The notes beneath the pieces were generated by a model. That model was given only the letters and a program-made list of their open reading frames with translations, did no database searches and was not told where the DNA came from. 64,000 bases of DNA from Polaribacter septentrionalilitoris (lineage in GTDB: Bacteria > Bacteroidota > Bacteroidia > Flavobacteriales > Flavobacteriaceae). Both the position numbers and the translations under genes were made by a program. The DNA lies in contig NZ_VRMJ01000008.1 in NCBI RefSeq assembly GCF_009832745.1, positions 1 through 64,000 on the forward strand, read 5' to 3'. Within the stretch, counting starts at the first letter, position 1. Every line of letters begins with the position of its first letter. Shown in pieces: positions 54,686 to 63,552 of the stretch.

Positions 54686-55630
54686 TTAATTCCATTGCAA
54701 TTGTTTTCTTTCTGGCCAGTAAACTTCTGGAGAAACTTTAAAAGATTTTAGTTTTTCGATTTCCAAACTGGAAAGTGAAAATGAGTTTACTTTTAAATTT
54801 TCTTGCAATTGTTTGCTATTGCTGGCACCACTTAAAACAGTACTTTTAGAAATAGTTTGCAAACAATATTGTAAGGCTATTGCATCTGTGCCAACATTGT
54901 GTTTTAATGCTAATTGCTCTAAAAATGAATACATTTTATTGTAATGTGGATAGTTTTTATTGCTGAAAATTCTGCCATTTGCTAATGCTTCTTTAATTAC
55001 AATGGATTTATTTTCGCGAATTAACTCATCAGAAATTGTGAGTAAACTTTGATCTAAAAAATTGTAAGTTACTTGAAAAACATCAAATAGTCTTTCCTCA
55101 TTAATAGTAACGTCAAGAGCTTTTCGAATTACCTCTACTTGATTTGTGCCAGAGGTAGTTATTCCAATTTTTAAACGATGTTCTTTTTTTAAAATTGCTA
55201 ATTGCTCTAATACTCCTTTATTTTCTAAAACTCCAGTTTCTAAAGTTGCAGAATGAATTTGATATACTTTTAAGTGAGGTAGCAATTGTTTTGAGAAATT
55301 CCATTGTTCATTTAGTTTCGCTAAACTATGTTCTTTTACTTCGTGAATTTTTGCATTTGGGTCAAAGTTTGCAGTGTAGGTATATCCCCATTTTGTTGCA
55401 ATTTTGATAGAAGAGTCATTTTTTGTTTGAAGCCATTCCAAAACCAATTCTTCTGCCAATCCATAACCAGGAGCAGTATCAAAATAACGAACTCCAGAAT
55501 TGTAAGCTTCTTCCAAAACTTGAAAACTTTCTTTTCGAAAAGTTTCTAAGTTAGAATTATCACAATCTTCTACTCGAACATTGATGTATTGAGGTCTTCC
55601 TAAAGCTGCTGTTCCTAAGCCTAATTTCAT
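54686..55630 (-). CDS. Aldo/keto reductase
   Basis: The TIM-barrel aldo/keto reductase motifs are visible: LGLGTAALGRPQ at the N-terminus, YFDTAPGYG (catalytic Asp/Tyr region), IATKWGYTY (catalytic Lys), YQIHSATLETGV and ALQYCLQTISKSTVLSGASN (NADP binding). The ATG at 55630 (MKLGLGTA) fits the family; the frame extends 57 bases upstream without a good signal. The substrate is unknown. It lies between XdhC and SelO on the same strand. Confidence 0.9.
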   Translation of the reverse strand: MKLGLGTAALGRPQYINVRVEDCDNSNLETFRKESFQVLEEAYNSGVRYFDTAPGYGLAEELVLEWLQTKNDSSIKIATKWGYTYTANFDPNAKIHEVKEHSLAKLNEQWNFSKQLLPHLKVYQIHSATLETGVLENKGVLEQLAILKKEHRLKIGITTSGTNQVEVIRKALDVTINEERLFDVFQVTYNFLDQSLLTISDELIRENKSIVIKEALANGRIFSNKNYPHYNKMYSFLEQLALKHNVGTDAIALQYCLQTISKSTVLSGASNSKQLQENLKVNSFSLSSLEIEKLKSFKVSPEVYWPERKQLQWN

Positions 55631-55716
55631 ATTTTTATTTTTATTAAAAGTCATTTTTAAGCTTTTAACTATTGAAGATTTCTCCACAAGGTCGAAATGA
55701 CAAACTAATTTATTTT

Positions 55717-57273
55717 TTAAGAACTACAAGATAACATAGAACAACCTACTTTGTTTCTTGCCCATTCTGGTCTTTTTGCAAACCATTTTTCGTTTTCTGG
55801 TTGTTCAGAATATGGTTTTTTTAAGAGTTGATTTAACTCGTCAATTAACGAGTAGTCACCATCATCTGCTGCATCAATAGCCAATTGTGCCATATAATTT
55901 CTAAGCACATATTTTGGGTTTACAGCATCCATTTTTTCTTTTCTTTCTGAATTCGATAAAGTTTCTTTTTGTAATCTTTCAAAATAGCTATTGAACCATA
56001 AATTCCATAATCTCTTTATTTCATCTGAAACATCATCTAAATTATAAAATGCTTTTTCTATCAAATTTAAACCTGACTTAGCATCAGAAAAATCACTTAA
56101 TAATCTAAAGAAAATCGTCATGTCTGTTTCTACCAATTGCAAAGTGTCTTCTAAATTTTGAATTAGCTGAACATCGTGTTTATTGTCTGAAAATAATCCT
56201 AATTTAGACTTCATCATTTTAAAAGATTTCTCTTCAAAATCAATTTTATACTGATTTAAAACAGCTTCTAAAGGCTCAACTTCTTCTATGGTGGGATACA
56301 GTGCGTTTGCCAATTGATATAAATTCCAAAGTCCAATATTTGGTTGATTTCCATATCTGTAGCGTTTATTTTGTCTGTCAGTGGTGTTTGGTGTCCAGCC
56401 AAAATCAAATCCTTCTAACCAACCATAAGGTCCATAATCTATGGTTAATCCTAAAATAGACATGTTATCTGTATTCATCACTCCGTGTACAAAACCAACT
56501 CTTTGCCAATGAATTATCATATCTAAAGTTCGTTCAGAAACTTCTTTAAAAAAATTGATGTAGGTTTTTTTAGATGCTGTTCCTAAATGGCTAAAATGAT
56601 GTTTGATGGTATAATCAACCAAGTTTTTTAAATTCTTAACATCTTTTCTAGCTGCAAAAATTTCGAAATTTCCAAAACGTAAAAACGATGGAGAAATTCG
56701 TGATACGATTGCTCCTTTTTCATAAGCAGGATTTCCATTGTATAGCACATCACGCAAAACATCATCGTCAGTTAGACTTAATGATAAAGACCTCGTAGTT
56801 GGCACACCCAAATGAAACATCGCTTCTGCACACAAATATTCTCTAATTGATGAACGTAAAACGGCTAAACCATCTGCAGTTCTAGAATATGGTGTTTCTC
56901 CAGCACCTTTTAATTGAACTTTCCAGTTTTTATGTTGATGTTCTACTTCAAATAAATTAATGGCTCTTCCATCTCCTAATTGACCTGCCCAATTACCAAA
57001 TTGATGTCCTCCATAACACATTGCATAAGGTTTTGTATTAGGATATACTTGGTTTCCAGTAACAATATCTCTAAAGAATTCTGATTGTAAATCTTCTTCA
57101 GAAATCCCAAGTTCATCAGCCATTTCTTTTGAGGTATGAATCACTTTTGGTGCTTTAGTCTGTTTAGGAGTTGCATATGAAAAAACAGCTTCAGTGACTT
57201 GTCTTCTTGAATTGTCAAGATTTGGGTCAGCAGGTAATTCTTTGGTAAATGTATTTTTGATGTTTAGTTTCAT
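55717..57273 (-). CDS. selO: SelO-type protein adenylyltransferase (UPF0061/YdiU)
   Basis: The 518 residues carry the pseudokinase signatures GGHQFGNWAGQLGDGRA, QLKGAGETPYSRTADG, HGVMNTDNMSILG and DYGPYGWLEGFDF. SelO enzymes use ATP to AMPylate protein Ser/Thr/Tyr residues in oxidative stress. The C-terminus ends in GCSMLSCSS: cysteines replace the selenocysteine found in eukaryotic homologues. The start codon overlaps the msrA stop by 4 bases, tying it to Met-sulfoxide repair. Confidence 0.95.
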   Translation of the reverse strand: MKLNIKNTFTKELPADPNLDNSRRQVTEAVFSYATPKQTKAPKVIHTSKEMADELGISEEDLQSEFFRDIVTGNQVYPNTKPYAMCYGGHQFGNWAGQLGDGRAINLFEVEHQHKNWKVQLKGAGETPYSRTADGLAVLRSSIREYLCAEAMFHLGVPTTRSLSLSLTDDDVLRDVLYNGNPAYEKGAIVSRISPSFLRFGNFEIFAARKDVKNLKNLVDYTIKHHFSHLGTASKKTYINFFKEVSERTLDMIIHWQRVGFVHGVMNTDNMSILGLTIDYGPYGWLEGFDFGWTPNTTDRQNKRYRYGNQPNIGLWNLYQLANALYPTIEEVEPLEAVLNQYKIDFEEKSFKMMKSKLGLFSDNKHDVQLIQNLEDTLQLVETDMTIFFRLLSDFSDAKSGLNLIEKAFYNLDDVSDEIKRLWNLWFNSYFERLQKETLSNSERKEKMDAVNPKYVLRNYMAQLAIDAADDGDYSLIDELNQLLKKPYSEQPENEKWFAKRPEWARNKVGCSMLSCSS

Positions 57274-57806
57274 GCTAATTTATCAGCGTGTAATTTTCTT
57301 AATTTTGAGAGCTTAGGTTCAATTACATAGGTGCAATAGCCTTGTTGGGTATTCTCTCTATAATAATTTTGATGCTCTTGTTCTGCTTCATAAAAAATAG
57401 GCAAAGGACTAATTTCTGTTACAATTTTATCATCATAATAGGGTTGAATTTGTTTTAAAACTTCCTCTGAAATTTGTTTTTGTTGTCCATCATGATAAAA
57501 AATTACAGAACGGTATTGTGTGCCTCTATCTGCTCCTTGTCTATTTAGTGTTGTAGGGTTGTGCGTTGTCATAAATATGACTAAAATGTCTTCAAAAGAA
57601 ATACTATTTGCATCAAAAGTAATTTGAATAACTTCTGCATGACCTGTTAATCCCGAACAGATTTCTCTATAGGTTGGTTTTCCTGGAGCATTTCCTCCAG
57701 CATAACCAGACACTACTTTTTCAATACCTCTTACTTCTTGGAATACAGCTTCTGTACACCAAAAACAGCCACCTCCTAAAGTGGCAATTTGTAAATTTTT
57801 ACTCAT
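57270..57806 (-). CDS. msrA: Peptide-methionine (S)-S-oxide reductase
   Basis: The 178-residue enzyme has the MsrA active site TLGGGCFWCTEAVFQ (catalytic Cys in GCFW), GYAGG, GHAEVIQI and TQYRSVIFY with EQEHQNYY. It reduces the S-epimer of methionine sulfoxide. It has no signal peptide. It overlaps msrB upstream by 8 bases and selO downstream by 4, forming a tightly coupled operon. Confidence 0.96.
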   Translation of the reverse strand: MSKNLQIATLGGGCFWCTEAVFQEVRGIEKVVSGYAGGNAPGKPTYREICSGLTGHAEVIQITFDANSISFEDILVIFMTTHNPTTLNRQGADRGTQYRSVIFYHDGQQKQISEEVLKQIQPYYDDKIVTEISPLPIFYEAEQEHQNYYRENTQQGYCTYVIEPKLSKLRKLHADKLA

Positions 57807-58257
57807 TTTTATCTCCTTGCTCTAACTGCATAGATTCAGAATTAATACAATATCGCAATCCACTTGGTTCTGGTCCATCTGGGAAAATGTGTCCCAAATG
57901 AGCATCACATGAGTTGCATAGTACCTCAACTCTAATCATACCAAAAGAGGTGTCTTTATGGTATTTAATAGCGTTTTCTTTAATGGGTTGCGTAAAACTA
58001 GGCCAACCAGTTCCTGAACTAAACTTTATGGTAGAATCAAATAATGGTGTATTGCAACAAACACAATTGTATTGACCTTCATCATAAATACTACATAAAG
58101 CTCCACTGTGAGGTCTTTCAGTTCCTTTTTGTCTTGTAATTCTGAATTGCTCTGGGGTTAATAAAGCTTTCCATTCTGTTTCAGTTTTCTCAACTCTTTT
58201 ATCAGGAGTTGGATTTCCTTTTGTTGCGAAGTTGATAACTTCTTTCCAAGTTAGCAT
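57799..58257 (-). CDS. msrB: Peptide-methionine (R)-S-oxide reductase
   Basis: The 152-residue protein shows MsrB motifs: zinc-binding Cys pairs (CVCC and CNSC), SGTGWPSF, RVEVLCNSCDAHLGHIF and the catalytic Cys in LRYCINS. It reduces the R-epimer of methionine sulfoxide. It is the first gene of the msrB-msrA-selO operon. Confidence 0.96.
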   Translation of the reverse strand: MLTWKEVINFATKGNPTPDKRVEKTETEWKALLTPEQFRITRQKGTERPHSGALCSIYDEGQYNCVCCNTPLFDSTIKFSSGTGWPSFTQPIKENAIKYHKDTSFGMIRVEVLCNSCDAHLGHIFPDGPEPSGLRYCINSESMQLEQGDKNE

Positions 58258-58352
58258 ATTTTAGGTTCCTTTCTTTTCTAAATTAATATTGATATGCTTT
58301 CGTTTTTAGACGTAAAAAACGTTGTTAACTTACAAATAATTCTTAATTTGTA

Positions 58353-58360
58353 TACCTTTG
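58353..58360 (+). promoter_or_regulatory. -7 box for the HD/Pycsar-effector gene
   Basis: TACCTTTG matches TAnnTTTG exactly, 87 bases before the ATG at 58448. The region up to 58257 is the divergent spacer with msrB. Confidence 0.4.
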
Positions 58361-58447
58361 AAAGCAATACCTAAATTTACGACGAATATCAATAAAGAGG
58401 AAAGTTACTTTGTAGTTTCTTTCGATTCGTTTATAAAATAATCTTAT

Positions 58448-59647
58448 ATGAGTACACTAATTGTTGATGCAGAAAAATTTGTTTTTAACTTGTTAAGTAA
58501 TGAGCTTGACACGAAATATGTCTATCATAATTTGGCTCATACACAAAGAGTAGTTGAGAAAACAAAAGAACTTGTAGAAAATTTAAATATAACTGAAACT
58601 GATACTGAGAATTTAGAAATTGCAGCTTGGTTTCATGATACAGGTTTTACTCAAAAGTCATCAGGTCATGAAGAAATTAGTGTAGCGATAGTAAGTGATT
58701 TTTTAAAACAAAAAAAAGTTGGCCAAAAAAGAATTGATGCTATTTCAAAGTTGATTTTAGCAACAAAAATGGGACATGAACCTCAAACTATTTTAGAGGA
58801 AATTATAATTGATGCAGATTGTGCACATTTGGCTTCTAAAAGCTTTTTTGATTACACTTCTTTACTAAGAAAAGAGTGGGAGATAAGTGGTTTTAAAATA
58901 ATTTCTGATGAGGAATGGATGAAAGAAAATATTGCTTTTTTTACAGGTCAGCACCGTTTTAATACCGAATATGCTCTGAAAAACTGGACTAAAAGAAAGG
59001 AGAAAAATCTTTCTAAATTGATAAAAAATTTAAAAAGTTTACAAGAAGATCTTCGAAAATTTAATCAGAAGCAAGAGGCTTTAGAACTTAAAAAAGAAAA
59101 GATTGAAGCTCCAGAACGTGGTATAGAAACTATGTTTAGAGTTGCTTTGAGAAATCATATTACATTAAGTGATATTGCAGATACTAAAGCAAATATTTTA
59201 TTATCTGTTAATGCTATTATTATTTCGGTAGCATTATCTAATTTGTTACCTAAATTAGATAACCCTTCTAACACGTATTTGATTTACCCTACATTAATTT
59301 TTATGGGATTTACTGTAGCTTCTATAGTTTTATCGATTTTAGCAACAAGACCAAATGTAACCAAAGGTGAGTTTACAAAAGAAGATGTTGCCAATAAAAA
59401 AGTAAACCTTTTATTTTTTGGAAACTTTCATCAAATGAGCTTAAAAGATTTTGAATGGGCTATGGGTGAAATGATGCAGGACAAGGATTATCTGTATGGA
59501 TCTTTAACCAAAGACTTATATTTTTTAGGACTTGTACTGAATAGAAAATACAATCTATTAAGAACAACTTATACTGTTTTTATGATTGGTATACTTGTTA
59601 GTGTTGTTGCTTTTGCAATAGCATTTGCTACTCAAGGAATGGCTTAA
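58448..59647 (+). CDS. HD phosphohydrolase fused to Pycsar-type membrane effector domain
   Basis: Residues 1-190 are an HD domain with metal ligands in VYHNLAHTQRVVEKT, AAWFHDTGF and DADCAH. A charged coiled linker follows (about 195-222). The C-terminal 170 residues match the membrane effector (PycTM, DUF5706-like) of Pycsar systems: HITLSDIADTKANILLSVNAI, then membrane helices near 252-268, 280-298 and 378-396. In anti-phage Pycsar systems this module responds to cyclic UMP/CMP. No cyclase gene is adjacent, so a signalling role tied to nucleotide turnover by the HD domain is inferred. It is convergent with the GAF protein gene (5-base gap). Confidence 0.85.
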   Translation: MSTLIVDAEKFVFNLLSNELDTKYVYHNLAHTQRVVEKTKELVENLNITETDTENLEIAAWFHDTGFTQKSSGHEEISVAIVSDFLKQKKVGQKRIDAISKLILATKMGHEPQTILEEIIIDADCAHLASKSFFDYTSLLRKEWEISGFKIISDEEWMKENIAFFTGQHRFNTEYALKNWTKRKEKNLSKLIKNLKSLQEDLRKFNQKQEALELKKEKIEAPERGIETMFRVALRNHITLSDIADTKANILLSVNAIIISVALSNLLPKLDNPSNTYLIYPTLIFMGFTVASIVLSILATRPNVTKGEFTKEDVANKKVNLLFFGNFHQMSLKDFEWAMGEMMQDKDYLYGSLTKDLYFLGLVLNRKYNLLRTTYTVFMIGILVSVVAFAIAFATQGMA

Positions 59648-59652
59648 TTTTT

Positions 59653-62040
59653 TTAAGCTTCAATTTCTTTGATTAAATCATCGAAAGAAATGGTGTTTTT
59701 TTCTTTAAAATCTTCTTGATAGATAACTTCTACACGTAATGCTTTTAATCCAGAAACACCTTGTAAATCTTCCAATTCTAAGTATTCTAATTTACCTAAT
59801 TGATTTTTAGACTGTAGATAATTGATGTATTTTGTATACTCTATAGCATCTTTTTCTTGAGAGTAAACTATTGCAATTTTTCCTGGAGTTGTAAGTCTTT
59901 CTTCTGTACTTTTAATATGAGCTTTGTCAATTCGTTTTTTTATAATTTCATAACGAATATTATAGGCACCATCTACATCAAATTGTTTTTCATCCATTCT
60001 AAATTTGATTGCCATTGCATTACTATGTACTAAAATAAGAGATGCAACTCGTAGTTGGGTTTTCATATTTCTACGTTCGTAATAAGCTACATTTTCCATT
60101 TCATAGGTAATTTGCAACTGCCATAAACGTAAATTATACAAATACAATTTATCAAAAGATTTGTTCTTAGTGATAGATTGTCCAATATACATGTTGTACT
60201 CTACACCATCAGTTTTATATCGCTCAAAATAGTGTGGAAACATATCTTGTGCATCTTTTTGTCTATTGTCAATAAACTTGGCTAATTTGTCATTTAAAAG
60301 GGTAACACTATCTTCATATTCTTTTCTACGCTCATAAACCACATTTAGGTTTTTATCTAAACGATTCATGTAGATAGTTACCTTGTCTGAATGTTCATCA
60401 CTAATTTCTCTAATGTGATTGAAAACTGGATAAATATCTTTGTTTAAAAAATCTAAAATACTGACTTCATCACCTGCATTTAATCCACTTTTTACATCTT
60501 TCAAATATGAAGAAACACGAAACATCAATTCGTTATAAATAGGAAGTTGTTCTGTTTTACATGCATCTTCAAGTACAGAAATTGCCAAGGTTAATTGTGT
60601 AATTAAATCTTCTTTTATGGCTTTATTTCTTGCTGTAGAAGAACCTTTTATATCACTTTGGCCATAAAGAGGATATACATCTTTAAAAACAATTTCATCT
60701 AGTTTTGCGTTGTCATTTGTTTGGCTTTCAAAATGATATTTTTCTGCTGCTTCATAAAAACGCCACTTTACTGAATTATGAATAGAAGTATAGTTTTCTT
60801 GTATTGTGGCCTCTAAAACATTCTGACGTTCTTCTGAAACTCTTTTAACAGCAGCTTCAAAAACCGGAATAATGTCTTTAAGTTTGTTGATGTTTACTGA
60901 GTTTAATTCATAAGCTCTTGGTGAAGCAATTTCTAATAATGCTAAGTCATTATTCTTGGTTGCTTTTATAGGAATTAAGATGATACTTCTAATTCCAGAA
61001 TCGTGTAAACTTTGATAAAATGGATTTTTGTTTGTATTCAATCCATATTCTTCAATATCAGAAATTACGAATGTTTCGTGATTTTGAAATACTTTTTGCA
61101 TTATTCCATGACAAAAGTAGCCGCCTTCACAAGAAATTTCTGAATTTTTGTTTAAAATAATGCTGTTTGATTTTTTTAAGGCAGCCTCACAAATTTTATC
61201 ATTTACATTATCAAAAATAGAATACCCTAATTTTAAATCTTTGATGGCATAGAAATCTCTTAAATTGTTTTGGAGATGATAAATTAAATCGTCTCCACCT
61301 GCTAAAAGATTTGCTTTGATAGAAGATAGCATTTCTTCTGAAGTAACATCAAATAAATTAACTAATCCAAAACCTTTAAAAATATAGCTATTTGGTGGAA
61401 ACTTCTCTTTCCATAAATCGATATTGTCAAAGTTATTTAGTAATTCTTTAAAATCTTCTTGTGTTAAATTAGGTGCTTTTTCTGTTGCTGTGATTTCAGA
61501 AAAATCACCATTAAAAGCTGCTCTATAATACTTCATTGTTCCTGTGGTTTGATCAGGAATATCAAAATAAAAAGGTCTTTTAATATCTACTTTATAGCCA
61601 TAAACAAATCCTAAAATAAATGTACAAGCCATAATGTACATACTATCATCTTCAAAATTACGAACATTAAATTCGTAATTGTCTCCAGCATTATTTAATA
61701 TGTTCTCAAATCTATCTGAAAATTTAAAAGACGTAAATGAGAAAGGAACACTAACTGCTTTAATTTCGTTTAAACGTAAAGGTTCTGGAAATAATGGATC
61801 TAATAATAAGTTTATTTGTTCTTTGTACTTTTTGAGTAAAGTATAATCTGAAAATCCATCATTTAATTCTGGATGTTTATTGAATAAATCTACCATTTTC
61901 TTTGCAGCATCATGATAAGGATGTTCTTCGTATTCTTGATGCGCATATTTTTCGAACAATACAAATACCTTTTTAAAGGAAATGTTTAACTGAAGAGGTA
62001 ATTCAACTTCTTCAATTTTATTAGATTCTATTATTTTCAT
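59653..62040 (-). CDS. Large GAF-domain protein of unknown function
   Basis: The 795-residue protein has no signal peptide. Residues about 250-415 resemble a GAF domain: GYSIFDNVNDKICEAALKK, CEGGYFCHGIMQKVF, ETFVISDIEEYGLNTNKNPF, IILIPIKATKNNDLALLEIASP. The N-terminal 240 residues and the C-terminal 370 residues (mostly helical, with KAHIKSTEERLTTPGKIAIVYSQ) match no family I recognise. No catalytic motif is visible. It may be a cytosolic sensor of a small molecule or nucleotide. Confidence 0.8.
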   Translation of the reverse strand: MKIIESNKIEEVELPLQLNISFKKVFVLFEKYAHQEYEEHPYHDAAKKMVDLFNKHPELNDGFSDYTLLKKYKEQINLLLDPLFPEPLRLNEIKAVSVPFSFTSFKFSDRFENILNNAGDNYEFNVRNFEDDSMYIMACTFILGFVYGYKVDIKRPFYFDIPDQTTGTMKYYRAAFNGDFSEITATEKAPNLTQEDFKELLNNFDNIDLWKEKFPPNSYIFKGFGLVNLFDVTSEEMLSSIKANLLAGGDDLIYHLQNNLRDFYAIKDLKLGYSIFDNVNDKICEAALKKSNSIILNKNSEISCEGGYFCHGIMQKVFQNHETFVISDIEEYGLNTNKNPFYQSLHDSGIRSIILIPIKATKNNDLALLEIASPRAYELNSVNINKLKDIIPVFEAAVKRVSEERQNVLEATIQENYTSIHNSVKWRFYEAAEKYHFESQTNDNAKLDEIVFKDVYPLYGQSDIKGSSTARNKAIKEDLITQLTLAISVLEDACKTEQLPIYNELMFRVSSYLKDVKSGLNAGDEVSILDFLNKDIYPVFNHIREISDEHSDKVTIYMNRLDKNLNVVYERRKEYEDSVTLLNDKLAKFIDNRQKDAQDMFPHYFERYKTDGVEYNMYIGQSITKNKSFDKLYLYNLRLWQLQITYEMENVAYYERRNMKTQLRVASLILVHSNAMAIKFRMDEKQFDVDGAYNIRYEIIKKRIDKAHIKSTEERLTTPGKIAIVYSQEKDAIEYTKYINYLQSKNQLGKLEYLELEDLQGVSGLKALRVEVIYQEDFKEKNTISFDDLIKEIEA

Positions 62041-62115
62041 TGTTCAAAAATTTTAAAATAGGTTACTATTTTAGACGTATTTAATAGAATAAAGTTACAA
62101 AAAAATGTTTTGTAA

Positions 62116-63426
62116 TTATTTCTGCCTAAAATAGATAGTGATTGGAATACCCGTAAAATTGTAAATTTCTCTTAATTTATTTTCTACAAAACGTTTGTAA
62201 GGGTCTCTTACATACTGAGGTAAATTACAAAAAAAAGCAAATTGTGGAGTAGGAGTAGGCAACTGCATACAGTATTTGATTTTTACAAATTTTCCTTTTA
62301 TTGCTGGTGGTGGATAGCTTTTTACCACCTCTAGCATAGTATCGTTAAACTTACTTGTTGGAATTCTATTTTTTCTATTTTCAAAAACTTCTACAGCAGT
62401 TTCAATAGCTTTAAATAAACGTTGTTTTGTTAATGCAGAAATAAAAACAATAGGCACATCTGTAAAAGGCTCTATTTGTTTACGAACTTTGGCTTCAAAA
62501 TCTCGCATTGTGTTGGTTTCTTTCTCAACTAAATCCCATTTATTAATTAAGATAACAATACCTTTTCTGTTTTTTTCTGCCAACCAAAAAATATTTTGAT
62601 CTTGACCTTCAAAACCACGAGTGGCATCAACTACTAAAATAATAACATCAGAATATTCAATAGAACGCACAGCACGCATTACAGAATAAAATTCTAAATC
62701 TTCTTTAACTCTCGATTTTTTTCTGATTCCTGCGGTATCAACCAAATTAAAGTCGAAACCAAATCTGTTGTATTTTGTATCTATAGAATCTCTTGTAGTT
62801 CCTGCAATATTGGTTACAATGTTTCTGTCTTCACCAATTAAAGCATTAATAAATGACGATTTTCCTGCATTTGGTCTACCAACAACCGAAAATCTTGGCA
62901 ATTCTTCTTTCTCTAAATCTACTTCTTCTGGTTCTGGCATTTTTTCTGAAATAGCATCCAGTAAATCTCCTGTTCCACTTCCGTTGATCGATGAAATGGT
63001 ATGATAATCTCCCAAACCTAAATTGTAAAATTCTACTGCATCCGCATCACGCATTGCATTGTCAACTTTATTTACTGTTAAGAAGATAGGCTTTTTTACT
63101 TTTCTTAGCATTTTGGCAACTTCAGCATCCATAGGAGTAATGCCATCTTCAACATCTACTACAAACACAATAATGTCTGCTTCATCTATGGCAAGTTTTA
63201 CTTGCTTTCTAATTTCTTCTTCAAAAATATCATCAGAACCTACAGCATAACCACCAGTGTCTATTACAGAAAACTCTTTTCCATTCCAGTCTGATTTACC
63301 ATAATGTCTATCTCTTGTTACTCCGCTAACAGAATCTACAATTGCTTCTCTACGTTGAACCAATCTGTTGAAAAGTGTGGATTTTCCAACATTAGGTCTT
63401 CCTACAATGGCAACAATGCTATTCAT
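62116..63426 (-). CDS. der: Ribosome-assembly GTPase Der (EngA)
   Basis: Two tandem GTPase domains are clear: [18 protein letters not shown] in the first and [18 protein letters not shown] in the second, followed by a KH-like C-terminal domain ([29 protein letters not shown] end). Der is required for 50S subunit assembly. The ATG at 63426 ([12 protein letters not shown]) is preferred; the upstream TTG overlaps a perfect -7 box. Confidence 0.97.
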   Translation of the reverse strand: MNSIVAIVGRPNVGKSTLFNRLVQRREAIVDSVSGVTRDRHYGKSDWNGKEFSVIDTGGYAVGSDDIFEEEIRKQVKLAIDEADIIVFVVDVEDGITPMDAEVAKMLRKVKKPIFLTVNKVDNAMRDADAVEFYNLGLGDYHTISSINGSGTGDLLDAISEKMPEPEEVDLEKEELPRFSVVGRPNAGKSSFINALIGEDRNIVTNIAGTTRDSIDTKYNRFGFDFNLVDTAGIRKKSRVKEDLEFYSVMRAVRSIEYSDVIILVVDATRGFEGQDQNIFWLAEKNRKGIVILINKWDLVEKETNTMRDFEAKVRKQIEPFTDVPIVFISALTKQRLFKAIETAVEVFENRKNRIPTSKFNDTMLEVVKSYPPPAIKGKFVKIKYCMQLPTPTPQFAFFCNLPQYVRDPYKRFVENKLREIYNFTGIPITIYFRQK

Positions 63427-63444
63427 ATGAATTGAAATTTTTTG

Positions 63445-63452
63445 CAAAGATA
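63445..63452 (-). promoter_or_regulatory. -7 box for der
   Basis: TATCTTTG on the minus strand matches TAnnTTTG exactly, 18 bases before the ATG at 63426. Confidence 0.5.
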
Positions 63453-63496
63453 CAATTTACCCTTTTAAGAAATGCTATTTTAAAAATTGTCTTTAA

Positions 63497-63525
63497 ATAG
63501 TAAAAGCCAGCAAAAAATGCTGACT
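63497..63525 (-). terminator. Intrinsic terminator after the choice-of-anchor I gene
   Basis: Stem AGTCAGCA/TGCTGGCT (63505-63512 with 63518-63525, one mismatch) with a T5 loop is followed on the minus strand by TTTTACTATTT. It would end the transcript of the gene stopping at 63553. Confidence 0.65.
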
Positions 63526-63552
63526 AATAATAAAAAAAATCTAGATTTTTTT

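Noticed and set aside
58448..62040. A complete anti-phage Pycsar system
   Set aside because: No pyrimidine cyclase gene is adjacent and the surroundings are housekeeping genes; only the effector-like domain is supported.
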